NCBI GenBank assembly: GCA_041862375.1 | Contig: JBGVTE010000027.1 | Span: forward strand, 4,443-68,442 | Direction of reading: 5' to 3' | Source: WVZL01 sp041862375 | GTDB lineage: Bacteria; Acidobacteriota; Aminicenantia; Aminicenantales; Aminicenantaceae | Length of the DNA stretch: 64,000 bases | Shown here: positions 44,995-55,296 of the stretch, piece after piece | Layout: each line of letters starts with the position of its first letter | How positions within the stretch are numbered: position 1 is the first letter of the stretch | Notes under the pieces: model-generated | Told to the model about the DNA's origin: nothing | Seen by the model: the letters and a program-made list of their open reading frames with translations, nothing else | Databases searched by the model: none | Program-made: the position numbers and the translations under genes

Positions 44995-46044
44995 CTATTC
45001 TCTCTCTGCCTTTTTCTTACCTCTCACAATAAAAGATATTACAAACAGCGCTACGCCCACGATGCATACAATCCCTGCTACTGTAGCCACCGGTGAAATA
45101 AGATGGTCCACTATCCTGATATGAATCCACGAAGTCTTTTCAAGAATCAACTCCTGGAGATCTGTTGTCCACGTCTCTGACCACCACGAATAGGGAGCTA
45201 ATTTTATCGCCAGAGGAGTAATATTCATCACGAATAAAGACAGGATGAGCGGGATTAAGCCTCCGACAAAAAAGGAAATTCCGCTCCACCTGAAAAAACT
45301 GGATGCAGATGTAGCAGCAATAAGAGCTCCGATAAAGATAAGTACCGCTGGTATTATAAAAAATGAATAGGATAGAAGCGTCACTGTCCGGGAAATACCA
45401 AAAGGAACAAAGCGGACGCCTCTGAGTATCTCAACTTCATCGGGCATATCAACTACTGCACGATCGAACTCATCCCGTATTATTTTTTCAGCAAGCGCCA
45501 TGTCTGGACGACACGGAGGCAGCGTAAACAACTCGCTTTCCCCATCTTCAGCCCTTTCCCAAACTTCTTCCTCCTCATAATCACAGGGTGGTAGATTCTG
45601 AATCAGCACTTTTAAGTACTGAATAGATTCCTCATGAAAGAATGCGCTCTTCAGAGGAATGAGATCGAACACAACTGTTCTCGGCCTTCTCTCGCCTCGT
45701 AGTATCTCCCCAACATCATAGAGCGATTCAGACAATTCATTTTCCAACCAGTCTAACAGGCCGATTTTTCTCATCAGTTCCCTGGGTGAGATGCCTGTCT
45801 TGGCTGCAGCCTGGAACCAGGCCCTTGTATCCTCATCAGCGATGGCCCTTTCGTCCTGTGCTTCTAAAAAAACTTCCTCTACAAGATCAGGAATATCATC
45901 AATGATTTCTCGAGGCAGTTCTGAGACAAACTCAGGAGATACGGCCGCTTTGGTTACACCTACTACCCAAATTACTCCAAAAAGAACAGGAAGGCCTATG
46001 AAGATGATAATGAGTAATCCAATGACCTTACGTAATGGATTCAT
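44995..46044 (-). CDS. Membrane protein of unknown function
   Basis: 349 residues, AGGAG site. One N-terminal membrane helix (7-30), a hydrophilic extracytoplasmic region (about 31-215) and three more helices (about 220-242, 250-275 and 312-340). The soluble region contains CxxxxxxxxxxDMALAEKI-type paired cysteines (LPPCDYEEEE and LPPCRPDMAL), possibly disulfide bonded. No family recognised. Ends 33 bp before the aminopeptidase, so likely cotranscribed. Confidence 0.65.
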   Translation of the reverse strand: MNPLRKVIGLLIIIFIGLPVLFGVIWVVGVTKAAVSPEFVSELPREIIDDIPDLVEEVFLEAQDERAIADEDTRAWFQAAAKTGISPRELMRKIGLLDWLENELSESLYDVGEILRGERRPRTVVFDLIPLKSAFFHEESIQYLKVLIQNLPPCDYEEEEVWERAEDGESELFTLPPCRPDMALAEKIIRDEFDRAVVDMPDEVEILRGVRFVPFGISRTVTLLSYSFFIIPAVLIFIGALIAATSASSFFRWSGISFFVGGLIPLILSLFVMNITPLAIKLAPYSWWSETWTTDLQELILEKTSWIHIRIVDHLISPVATVAGIVCIVGVALFVISFIVRGKKKAERE

Positions 46045-46255
46045 GCCAACACTCCTTGTATATTTTTATAATCCTATGCTGGATTATTTAGAAAACTAGT
46101 CTATTTATCCTATCCACCGCCTCTTTTATTCAATTAATTAAAAATAGTAGACCGCTCGCTCCTTTGTTCGCTCGAAACGACTCTCTATCCCATCGCTTGG
46201 GGACAAGAGCAATAATCAATTATTTGTCCTGGAACTCGCCGGAAATCATCCTGTT

Positions 46256-49200
46256 TTATTTTGAACGATCTGGATACGCTGGTCTCTCAGGCTTTTTTGT
46301 AGGTTTCTTTTTAAGAAGATCAAGGACTACATCTATTGCTTTTTCCAGTTGAGGATCCTTACCGGCAGCCATCTCGTGGGGAGTATTTTCTACTTCAATG
46401 TCTGGGTCAACACCATAGCCCTCAACATCCCAGTAGCCATCGGGATGCCATATTGCCAGATTGGGTGCAGTGATAAAGCCTCCATCGATCAACATAGGAT
46501 TGCCGCTAATACCGATGAGTCCGCCCCAGGTTCTCTTTCCCACTATCGGTCCGAGTCCAGCCTTCCGGAAACAGTATGGAAAAGCATCGCCTCCAGAACC
46601 TGCCCACTCATTTATTATCATCACTTTTGGTCCGATATGAGAAAGATAGGGTATGGTTAAATCGCGGTGCTCCCTTCTTGCAGCGTAGGCATACAATGGA
46701 CGATTCATCATTTCAATAAAGCGGTCTGAAAATTGACCTCCACTGTTGAACCGCTCATCTATAATCAAGCCATCCAGCCTGTGCTGAGGGATAAACTGAC
46801 GGATTAACTCATTCTGTCCGGTAATACTTGTATCAGGAACATAGATGTACCCGACTCTCCCGTTGGTCAACTTTGCCACTTTTTTGCGGTTGCTTTCGAT
46901 CCAGGCGAGATTGCGCAATCGGTAATCACTGGACAGAGGTTTAACAATCACATCACGGGATCCTGTCATACTTGAAGTGGAATTAACGGTCAAAATAACC
47001 ACTTCACCTGCAAGTCCCTGGAATGAAGCCCAAACGTCCTTTGAAGTATCGAGAGGTTGTCCATTCACAGCAAGGAGATACTCTCCCTCATTAACCTTGA
47101 TACCTGGCCGACGAAGTGGTGAGCGAGCCTCAGCATCCCAGGGAGCTCCTTGATAAATTTTTGTTATACGAAAAGTATTTTTCTCTCTGTCCAGCTTAAA
47201 ATCACACCCGAGCAATCCAACTGAAATCCTTTTACCTCTCTCGATATCACCGCCTCCGACATAACTATGGGATGAGTTTAGCTCAGCAATCATCTCACCT
47301 ATAACATAGTTTAAGTCTTCTCGGTCTACCACATGAGCAAGCATTGCTGCATACCGCTTTTTAATCGCTTTCCAATCGATTCCATGCATGTTCGGGGCAT
47401 AGAAAAAGTCACGCTCGATTCGCCAAGCTTCATTGAATAGCTGCTTCCACTCCTCGCGAGGATTGATCCATGCTTTCATCATGTTAGTCGCAATCTTGCC
47501 GTCCCCGACCTTTTTCTTCGGAGCCAAATCAATAATACCCCATGTTGTTTTGCTCTTGTATAAGACTTTCTTTCCGTCAGCCGATAAATCGTAGGTGTCG
47601 ATTCCTGAAATGACTACTTTTTCCTCTCGATCTTTCAGGTCATAAAAGGCCAGTGTACCTGAAGGAACGCCGGGTTTTGCAGCACCGGTAGCAGGATACC
47701 GTACGTAGACCACTTTACCCTTAACCGCATTCAGAGGACCCACATTGCCAACATTTACAGGGAGCTTCTCTACTCGCTCTTCAATACCCTCGAAATCAAT
47801 CTTAACAGGTTTGGGTTTATCCTCCTCGTCACCTTTCTTTTCGGTTTTTTTTGCGGGCTCCTTTTTTTCTTCTTTCTTCTCCTCGGCTTTTTCCTCAGCA
47901 CCCTTTTCTTCCTTCTTTTCTTCCTCAACCTTTTCCTCATCACTTCTGGGGGCGATTGGAGATTCGATATCTTTACGCAATGTCACAACATAAATGTTGG
48001 TGGCATTCGGGTAAACCCAGGTAGAATCCAGATCACTGTAAACCGGCCTGAAAGTGCGGTTAGAGTAGAAGAAAAGATACTTGCCCTCAGGATCAAACAC
48101 CGGCCGAAAGTCATTATAATAGCCGCTCGTTACCTGATGCTTTTTATCCTGGGAAGTGTCATAAATCATAATCACACCCTGGCTATTCTCTATATGGTTC
48201 GTGTACGCCAGCCATCTGCTATCAGATGACCATGTATAATCTCTGATATAAGTGACTTTATCCTTATCAACATACTTCGGCTTACCTTCATCCACGTTGA
48301 GGACAAAGAGGCTGCTGGTTTTATCAATAAAAGCAATCTTTTTGCTGTCTGGTGACCATACTGGTCCAAAACGATATGCAGTTCCTCCAGTAGTGATCTG
48401 GCGTTCCTTTTCCTTACCATCGCTTTGCCGCAGGTACAATTCGTATTCACCGGTAACATCAGAGAAATAGGCTACATACTTGCCGTCAGGGGACCACGCT
48501 GGATAGCGCTCTGCAATTCCTGAAGTGTTTGTTAAATTGCGGACACTGCCGTGCTTTTCGGGTACGGTAAAAACTTCTCCACGGGCACCAAACAATGCCC
48601 TTTTTCCGGTTGGTGAAAGAGAAAAGCTCTCAATGTTTTCAGAGCAGTCTTTGAGCTGGGCACGAATTTTGGGAAGGTCAGCTGGTACTTTTATTGAAAC
48701 CGGACTTGAAGCTTCGCTCTTCAGGTCAAGCAGATAAAGCTTGCCGCCGTTCTCGAAGATTATCGAATCCGGGCCGATACTAGGCCATTTTACATCGTAC
48801 TTGTCGAATTTAGTGACCTGCCGCGTTTCCTTTGTATTAAGATCATACGCCCAGATGTTGTATTTCTTGAGCTTGTCACGGTCAGAGAGGAAGTAGATCG
48901 TATTTTCATGCCACATAGGAAGAGCATCTGTTCCCTCAAAGTCAGTGATTTTTTCTGAAATATTCCTGACTAAATCATAGATCCACAGGTCGCTGGCCAT
49001 ACCTCCCCGGTAGCGTTTCCAGGTCCGGAATTCACGGGATATGTACTGGAAAGCCATGCGGTTGCCGTCCGGACTGAAACTTGCAAGCTCACCGTAAGGA
49101 AGAGGAAGTGTCTCCGGCATCCCTCCTTTAACTGGTTGTTTAAAGAAGCGATTAAACCGGTAAGAGGGGCTCTTCATCCCAGAACGGTAGAGAATATTCT

Positions 49201-49576
49201 TTCCATCAGGATACCATTCAACCACTAAATCAGACGCAGGATGGTGAGTTATTCTCTCCGGATAACCGCCTACTGCAGGCATGACATAAACGTCAGTGTT
49301 GCCATCATAATTCCCGCTGAAAGCAATCATCTTACCGTCCGGCGAAAACTTCGGAAAGATTTCAAGGCCCTTCGGAGAGCTCAACTTACGGGCAAGTCCC
49401 CCCTCTTTAAGTACTGTCCACAGGTCGCCTGCATACACAAACACAATCTTCTCAGCACTCACATCTGGAAACCGAAGCATAAGAGCATCTGGAATTTTTT
49501 CCTGTTCAGGTATTGATACAGACATTACAGTAAATAAATACAAAAGCATTCCCAAAAAAATTAAAGCACGTTTCAT
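46256..49576 (-). CDS. Tricorn-type protease (S41), exported
   Basis: 1106 residues, GGAGG site, signal peptide (3-20). Two N-terminal propellers with repeated SPDGKxIAF blades, an unusual Glu/Lys-rich low-complexity linker (about 540-600), a C1 domain with catalytic His in SSHSYVGGG, a PDZ domain (GIKVNEGEYLLAVNGQPL), and the C2 domain with nucleophile Ser in WAGSGGDAFPY and GGLIGI after. Tricorn processes proteasome-type peptides; bacterial secreted homologues degrade oligopeptides outside the cytoplasm. The acidic/basic linker is specific and probably unstructured. Confidence 0.9.
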   Translation of the reverse strand: MKRALIFLGMLLYLFTVMSVSIPEQEKIPDALMLRFPDVSAEKIVFVYAGDLWTVLKEGGLARKLSSPKGLEIFPKFSPDGKMIAFSGNYDGNTDVYVMPAVGGYPERITHHPASDLVVEWYPDGKNILYRSGMKSPSYRFNRFFKQPVKGGMPETLPLPYGELASFSPDGNRMAFQYISREFRTWKRYRGGMASDLWIYDLVRNISEKITDFEGTDALPMWHENTIYFLSDRDKLKKYNIWAYDLNTKETRQVTKFDKYDVKWPSIGPDSIIFENGGKLYLLDLKSEASSPVSIKVPADLPKIRAQLKDCSENIESFSLSPTGKRALFGARGEVFTVPEKHGSVRNLTNTSGIAERYPAWSPDGKYVAYFSDVTGEYELYLRQSDGKEKERQITTGGTAYRFGPVWSPDSKKIAFIDKTSSLFVLNVDEGKPKYVDKDKVTYIRDYTWSSDSRWLAYTNHIENSQGVIMIYDTSQDKKHQVTSGYYNDFRPVFDPEGKYLFFYSNRTFRPVYSDLDSTWVYPNATNIYVVTLRKDIESPIAPRSDEEKVEEEKKEEKGAEEKAEEKKEEKKEPAKKTEKKGDEEDKPKPVKIDFEGIEERVEKLPVNVGNVGPLNAVKGKVVYVRYPATGAAKPGVPSGTLAFYDLKDREEKVVISGIDTYDLSADGKKVLYKSKTTWGIIDLAPKKKVGDGKIATNMMKAWINPREEWKQLFNEAWRIERDFFYAPNMHGIDWKAIKKRYAAMLAHVVDREDLNYVIGEMIAELNSSHSYVGGGDIERGKRISVGLLGCDFKLDREKNTFRITKIYQGAPWDAEARSPLRRPGIKVNEGEYLLAVNGQPLDTSKDVWASFQGLAGEVVILTVNSTSSMTGSRDVIVKPLSSDYRLRNLAWIESNRKKVAKLTNGRVGYIYVPDTSITGQNELIRQFIPQHRLDGLIIDERFNSGGQFSDRFIEMMNRPLYAYAARREHRDLTIPYLSHIGPKVMIINEWAGSGGDAFPYCFRKAGLGPIVGKRTWGGLIGISGNPMLIDGGFITAPNLAIWHPDGYWDVEGYGVDPDIEVENTPHEMAAGKDPQLEKAIDVVLDLLKKKPTKKPERPAYPDRSK

Positions 49577-49897
49577 GATGATAACCTCCTAAATATTTTT
49601 AAATCATGAATTGTCTGGAATAAGATAGGCTTCAAATTCATAAAAATACCATGATATTACTTTATACAATCTTTGTCACAAGGATTTTTATATCCTGTCG
49701 AACTTCAATTGTCTCTTCAATATTGAAATACGGAAAATCTGAGAATAAGTTGTAAGAATTATTAATAAAATTGGCGAAACTTTTTAATTAAGAAGCTTTA
49801 TCCCCTTATCCCTACGAATAAAGAAATCAAATAACTAACCCAAAAAGTAAAAAGCAAAATTTAAAGATTAGAAAGTCCGAATAGTAAAGTGTATAAT

Positions 49898-49926
49898 TTG
49901 ACTCTTTCGGAGAACGATGATAATTA
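49898..49926 (+). promoter_or_regulatory. Candidate sigma-70-type promoter of the M28 peptidase gene
   Basis: TTGACT (49898-49903), 17-base spacer, TAATTA (49921-49926). The predicted start near 49933 leaves a leader of about 30 nt that contains the AAGGAGG ribosome site. The rest of the 388-base gap 49577-49964 is AT-rich and holds nothing else I recognise. Confidence 0.45.
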
Positions 49927-49964
49927 GAAATTCCCCAACATTATCAATATAAGGAGGAAAATTT

Positions 49965-51644
49965 ATGTTTAAGAAATCAATCTTAAATACACTTACTCTT
50001 GTGGCTCTTATGTTTATCTTTTTTGGATGTGTGAATGAAGAAAAAAGGCTGGAATATGCACTGGGAAGTATTACAGCAGAGGATTTATCTCAAGATATAG
50101 AAATTCTCTCCTCGGATGAATTCGAAGGACGTGCACCTGCCTCAAAAGGTGAGGAAGAAACAGTAAACTTCCTTAAAGAAGAATTCCAGAAGCTTGGTCT
50201 AAAACCAGGTAACAGCGACAGCTTCTATCAGGAAGTGCCAATGGTTGAAATTACCGCAGATCCTGAGGCAAAACTAGAAATAAGAGGGGAGAAAAAATCA
50301 GGTGTTTTTTCTTATGGAGACGAATTTATGCCGTGGACATTGCGTGTCGTAGAAGAAGTCTCGCTCAACGATTCAGAGATGGTATTTATCGGTTATGGCA
50401 TAATTGCACCAGAGTACAACTGGAATGACTATAAGGGTATAGATGTGCGAGGGAAAACGGTGGTCATGCTGGTTAATGATCCCGGATTTGTTACAGAAGA
50501 TCCTGAGCTCTTTAACGGGCGTGCGATGACCTATTACGGCCGCTGGACATATAAGTACGAAGAAGCTGCTCGGCAGGGTGCCGAAGGCGCATTAATCATC
50601 CATGAAACTGAGCCCGCTGCTTATCCATGGGGAGTAGTCAAGAATAGCTGGGGAGGTCCAAATTTCAGCCTCGCTACAGAGGATAACAATCTCTCCCGCT
50701 GCGCAGTAGAGGGATGGCTGACAATCGAAACAACACGCGCTATTTTTGAACAATCAAATCAAAGTTTTGATGAATTGAAAGCTGCAGCAGCCAAACCTGG
50801 GTTTCAAGCAGTTCCTCTCGGCTTGAAAGCATCAGTCGTCCTCAAGAATAAAATAAGACGCTTAAAATCCAGGAATGTTATAGCGCTTTTGCCTGGTTCA
50901 GACAGCGCAGATGAGTATGTGTTTTACATGGCGCATTGGGACCATTTTGGTATTGACCCGTCCCTTGAAGGAGACAAGATTTTTAACGGCGCACTCGATA
51001 ACGCCACTGGTACGGCTGCTCTTATCGAACTTGCAGAGGCTTTTAAAATGCTCAAATTTTCTCCATCAAGATCGATTGTCTTTATTGCTGTTACTGGTGA
51101 GGAACAAGGACTTCTTGGCTCTCAGTACTATGCAACTCATCCCATATTCCCTCCATCGAGAACCGTCGCCGTTATTAACATGGATTCTCTGAATATTTAT
51201 GGCAAAATGAAAGACATCACAGTGATAGGCCACGGAAATTCTGAGCTTGACGATTATGTCGAAGCCGAGGCTTCGGAGCAGGAGAGAAGAGTTCGTCCAG
51301 ATCCGAAACCGGAATCTGGCTCTTTCTATCGTTCAGATCACTTCAGCTTCGCCAAACAGGGTATACCTACACTCTATACCAGTGCCGGAATTGATCATGC
51401 TGAACACGGGGAAGAGTGGACTCGTGCCAAAAAAGATAAATACATAGCAGAAAATTACCACAGGCCATCCGATGAATACGACCCGAACTGGGATTTGTCC
51501 GGTGCAATCGACGATCTGCGTTTACTTTTCAAAATTGGTTACAGGCTCTGTTCAGAATCCACCTTTCCCAATTGGAGAGAAGGAACTGAGTTTAAAGCGA
51601 AAAGAGATGAGGACATGAAAGCAGCCAAGGAGAAAAAGAACTAA
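49965..51644 (+). CDS. M28 aminopeptidase lipoprotein with PA domain
   Basis: 559 residues, AAGGAGG site, lipobox FFGC at about residue 22. A protease-associated domain (VRGKTVVMLVNDPGF) is inserted before the catalytic core. Zinc ligands and catalytic residues: H and D in AHWDHFG, D in GALDNATG, EE in TGEEQGLLG, D in NMDSLN, H in NYHRPSDEY. An outer-membrane aminopeptidase of the secreted peptidase set. Confidence 0.9.
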   Translation: MFKKSILNTLTLVALMFIFFGCVNEEKRLEYALGSITAEDLSQDIEILSSDEFEGRAPASKGEEETVNFLKEEFQKLGLKPGNSDSFYQEVPMVEITADPEAKLEIRGEKKSGVFSYGDEFMPWTLRVVEEVSLNDSEMVFIGYGIIAPEYNWNDYKGIDVRGKTVVMLVNDPGFVTEDPELFNGRAMTYYGRWTYKYEEAARQGAEGALIIHETEPAAYPWGVVKNSWGGPNFSLATEDNNLSRCAVEGWLTIETTRAIFEQSNQSFDELKAAAAKPGFQAVPLGLKASVVLKNKIRRLKSRNVIALLPGSDSADEYVFYMAHWDHFGIDPSLEGDKIFNGALDNATGTAALIELAEAFKMLKFSPSRSIVFIAVTGEEQGLLGSQYYATHPIFPPSRTVAVINMDSLNIYGKMKDITVIGHGNSELDDYVEAEASEQERRVRPDPKPESGSFYRSDHFSFAKQGIPTLYTSAGIDHAEHGEEWTRAKKDKYIAENYHRPSDEYDPNWDLSGAIDDLRLLFKIGYRLCSESTFPNWREGTEFKAKRDEDMKAAKEKKN

Positions 51645-51727
51645 TTGGGCAAAAACTCCCATTTTCAAAAGACCCTCTAAACACACACAAACATTTGTAT
51701 CATTGCTTAATTCTTAAACAATAATTT

Positions 51728-52633
51728 TCAGCGCCTTACCTCTAAAGGCCTCGCTACTGTAATGCCTATGTGTTCTTGACCTGATTGAAGATAATTGTAT
51801 AACTCAGCATCTAAAACCACTTTTTTCTGCACAGAAGACGCATGTAGAAACCTGACTTTTCCTCTTTCGTCTCGAAAGGCAAGTCCTGTGTGTGCATAAT
51901 CCAGTCCTTTCTTTGGCGTTGCTATCGCAATGATATCACCCGTCCGAAGACACTCCTGTGCCTGCTTGACTTTTCTCTTCGGAATGTACCAGTGCTTGCG
52001 CCTGTTAATTTCTTGCTCGATTCTGGATATCGTTCCCACAAACTCAGGAAATTCCACGAGCGCCCTGTAGTAGTTTGGATTCTGTGACATGAACGAAACT
52101 TCTTGAGTGTACTCTTCACCGCCGATCTCTTGCGTAATATTCCTCACAATCATTTTCTTCTCATTGTCATAAATCCAGTCAGAGGTGTAATGCAGGCGGG
52201 AAGTATAATCAGTAAGCTTTCCTCCTCGGTATCTAGTAAAGGTAAGCTCTGCTAAAAAGTCATCAAACGTAGTTTTTCCCTTCTTTAAAATCCTTGTCAT
52301 GCACAACACATTTTCATAAAATGTAACACAGTCTAATCCTGTTAAATAAACTCTGCAGGCCTCTGGTCCCTTTCCTTCGAGTGTCCCTGCGACATATTCA
52401 GTCCCGAGCAAAAGTCTCCCAATTTTACCCATACATTCTCCGATCTGAAGGAACTGCCATTCCTCTTTTCTTGCATGTTTAATAAATCGAGAAAAAACAA
52501 GGCGAGTTTTAGATTCTCTATTAACATCAAATCCCACATTTAGGTGCTTTACCTCAGGCAAAGCAGAGACTTTTAGCGTCGCAAGAGATGCTGACAAACT
52601 CAATGTTGATAAGAAAAATTCACGCCGCTTCAT
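51728..52633 (-). CDS. DUF1460 protein (N-acetylmuramoyl-L-alanine amidase-like), exported
   Basis: 301 residues from ATG 52633 (the longer frame starts with GTG and has no ribosome site; neither start is strong). The N-terminus MKRREFFLSTLSLSASLATL is a Tat-like or Sec signal. DUF1460 features: YVAGTLEG, LDCVTFYENVL with the likely nucleophile Cys, and LDYAHTGLAF with the His, plus FLHASS. NlpC/P60-like fold; acts on cell-wall peptides. Confidence 0.75.
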   Translation of the reverse strand: MKRREFFLSTLSLSASLATLKVSALPEVKHLNVGFDVNRESKTRLVFSRFIKHARKEEWQFLQIGECMGKIGRLLLGTEYVAGTLEGKGPEACRVYLTGLDCVTFYENVLCMTRILKKGKTTFDDFLAELTFTRYRGGKLTDYTSRLHYTSDWIYDNEKKMIVRNITQEIGGEEYTQEVSFMSQNPNYYRALVEFPEFVGTISRIEQEINRRKHWYIPKRKVKQAQECLRTGDIIAIATPKKGLDYAHTGLAFRDERGKVRFLHASSVQKKVVLDAELYNYLQSGQEHIGITVARPLEVRR

Positions 52634-52752
52634 ATGATCATACACGAATTAAATCTATTGATTTAGTTTTTTGCAAAGGTAAAAGGAATTTAATAGCACT
52701 CTAAAAAGGAAGACAAGAGCGCTCTAACTAAAAAAGTAGCCTATTCCCTTTT

Positions 52753-54903
52753 TTATTCTTTGATGTCGACAAGGTCGAGCATGAATGCATACTCTAATGC
52801 TGTCTCTTTGTACCTTCTAAAGCGTCCCGAGACTCCGCCATGTCCAGCCTCCATGTTAACATGAAGCAGCAGAATATTATTGTCTGTTTTCAAATGCCTG
52901 AGCTTAGCCACCCACTTTGCAGGCTCAAAGTACTGAACTTGAGAATCGTGTAACCCTGTTGTGACCAGCATCGCGGGATAAGCTTTGGCTTCCACATTGT
53001 CGTAAGGAGAATATGACAACATGTATTCATAATAATCCTTCTTATTGGGATCACCCCATTCATCATATTCGCTTGTGGTGAGTGGAATACCAGGATCGAG
53101 CATGGTTGTGATAACATCGACCCAGGGAACTGCAGCAATAATACCTTTGAAAAGGTCAGGCCCCATGTTGACCACAGCACCCATCAGCAAGCCGCCGGCA
53201 CTTCCTCCCTGGGCAAAAAGCTTTTCTGGACGGGTGAATTTTTCTGCGATTAAATGTTCGGCACAGGCAATAAAATCTGTGAATGTATTTTTCTTTTTGA
53301 ATAATTTGCCCTCTTCATACCAGTATCGCCCCATTTCCTGTCCACCGCGGATATGTGCTATGGCATAAATAAATCCCCTGTCCAGGAGACTTAACCGATT
53401 AGATCTAAATCCAGGATTCATAGTGGCTCCGTAGGACCCATAACCGTAGAGCAAGAGAGGGTTGTCTCCATCCTTTATAATTCCTTTTCTATAGACTAAA
53501 GAAATGGGAACTTTTGTTCCGTCTTTTGCAGTGGCATACAGTCTTTCCGTATAATAATTATTGGGATCAAAGTCTCCCACTACCTCTTGCTGCTTGAGAA
53601 GTTTCTTTTCTTTAGTATTCATGTTGTAATCGAAAATAGAGCTTGGGGTGGTAAGAGAAGTATATCCATAGCGCAGCAACTCTGTATCGAATTCAGGATT
53701 GTAGGATATGTAAGCCGAGTATGTCTCTTCGCCAAAATCAAGATAGTGCTCGCTCCAATCATCCCAATTAATGATTCGAAGTTCTGGCAGGCCATTTTTC
53801 CTCTCACTGAGAACGAGAAAATCCTTAAAAACTTCAAAACCCTGAAGCAAAACATCATCCCGGTGAGGAATGACTTCTTTCCAGTTTTCTTTTGAAGTTT
53901 TCTCGATAGAAGTCTCCATCAACCTGAAATTTTTGGCTTCCCAGTTTGTCCAAATATAAAATTTGTCTTTATATTGGTCTACTCCGTACAAATGATCTTT
54001 TTCTCTCAGTTGAATTATTGCAAATTCTCCATCAGGATTATTCGCATCCAGAAAACGGTATTCAGTTGACAATGTGCTACCCGAACCTATAATCAAGTAT
54101 TTCTTTGACCTTGATTTATAGACAAAGGTGTCAAACGTCACATCTTTTTCATTGAAGATTTCTTTGTCCTCTGAAACATCAGTCCCAAGGATGTGTTTCA
54201 TTATCTTATATGAGCGGAGTGTTGTCTCATCTTTTGAAGCATAAAAAACAGTCTTGTTGTCATTTGCCCAAGCCGCTCTTCCTGTTGTGGTGGGAATCTC
54301 ATCAGGGAGTATTTTTCCTGTTGTCAGGTCTTTAAAATGAATCGTGTATTTTCTTCGGCTGACTGTATCCACGCCAAAAGCGATAAGGTTATTATTGGAA
54401 CTTACTGTATAGCCTGCAACATGATAATAGTCGTATCCTTTGGCCATTTCATTCACGTTCAATAATACTTCCTCTTTTCCTTCCATACTTCCTTTCTTGC
54501 GGCAGTAAACAGGATACTCCCCTCCTTCTTCATAACGGGTGTAGTAGTAGTATCCCTGTTCTTTGTAAGGAACAGACATGTCTGTTTGCTTAATCCTTCC
54601 TACGATTTCATTAAAGAGCTTTTCCTGAAGGGATTCAGTATGCTTCAACACCGCATCCTTGTACGCATTTTCTGCCTTTAGATAGTCGATGACCTTGGGA
54701 TTATCCCGCTGGTTTAACCAGTAATAATAATCAACTCGAGTATGCCCATGAATTGTTAGTTCCTTTTTTATTCTCTCAGCAACAGGGGGAGTTATCTGCT
54801 CTTCTTTTTTCTGTGCTGAAATTCCTTGAGCAATGAAGAATGCTATGAGAGCAATCCCAATGATCGTCTTAATACACTTTCCATACTTCTTATAATTTTT
54901 CAT
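52753..54903 (-). CDS. ptrB: Oligopeptidase B (S9A), exported
   Basis: 716 residues, AGGAGG site, signal peptide ending near GISAQ. The N-terminal HTRVDYYYWLNQRDNPKV and YPVYCRK segments are typical of oligopeptidase B. Triad: S568 in GGSAGG, D653 in HDSQV, H688 in AGHGG. The family cleaves after Lys/Arg in short peptides; it is usually cytoplasmic, but a leader is present here. Confidence 0.9.
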   Translation of the reverse strand: MKNYKKYGKCIKTIIGIALIAFFIAQGISAQKKEEQITPPVAERIKKELTIHGHTRVDYYYWLNQRDNPKVIDYLKAENAYKDAVLKHTESLQEKLFNEIVGRIKQTDMSVPYKEQGYYYYTRYEEGGEYPVYCRKKGSMEGKEEVLLNVNEMAKGYDYYHVAGYTVSSNNNLIAFGVDTVSRRKYTIHFKDLTTGKILPDEIPTTTGRAAWANDNKTVFYASKDETTLRSYKIMKHILGTDVSEDKEIFNEKDVTFDTFVYKSRSKKYLIIGSGSTLSTEYRFLDANNPDGEFAIIQLREKDHLYGVDQYKDKFYIWTNWEAKNFRLMETSIEKTSKENWKEVIPHRDDVLLQGFEVFKDFLVLSERKNGLPELRIINWDDWSEHYLDFGEETYSAYISYNPEFDTELLRYGYTSLTTPSSIFDYNMNTKEKKLLKQQEVVGDFDPNNYYTERLYATAKDGTKVPISLVYRKGIIKDGDNPLLLYGYGSYGATMNPGFRSNRLSLLDRGFIYAIAHIRGGQEMGRYWYEEGKLFKKKNTFTDFIACAEHLIAEKFTRPEKLFAQGGSAGGLLMGAVVNMGPDLFKGIIAAVPWVDVITTMLDPGIPLTTSEYDEWGDPNKKDYYEYMLSYSPYDNVEAKAYPAMLVTTGLHDSQVQYFEPAKWVAKLRHLKTDNNILLLHVNMEAGHGGVSGRFRRYKETALEYAFMLDLVDIKE

Positions 54904-55240
54904 GTATGCCTCCTTCTTTTTAAAATCATCTATCTATTTATTTATAATCTTAATAATCGTTTTTATCACTGGAAGGAGTTATTGTCAACGCTAAATCCCT
55001 GCTAATTCCGGAGACATAACAATAATTGTAAGTGTAGGGATATTGCGGAGTACCTGTGAATTTCTAGATAATTAAACTTGTTTGAATATGAAGATGACGT
55101 TTTGAAAATCACCAGAGTTTTGCTGACCTTAGGATTGCATTATAAATAGTCAATATTACCATTTCATCGTCAAAAATCTAATCATCTGTTATCAGGAATT
55201 AATTCGAACGGATCCATCTCTACCTTCAAAAAAACACATA

Positions 55241-55285
55241 TTATCCAAGTTATGAAAGTTATCCAAGTTATGAAAGCCTGACCCC
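55241..55285. repeat. Tandem 18-mer and CCTGACCCC end, solo copy
   Basis: Two tandem copies of TTATCCAAGTTATGAAAG (55241-55258 and 55259-55276) run into CCTGACCCC (55277-55285). The same words occur inverted at 58684-58710 and direct at 58842-58870. It lies immediately after the sortilin-like gene. The remainder of gap 54904-55296 shows no gene. Confidence 0.7.
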
Positions 55286-55296
55286 GTTATTCCCCT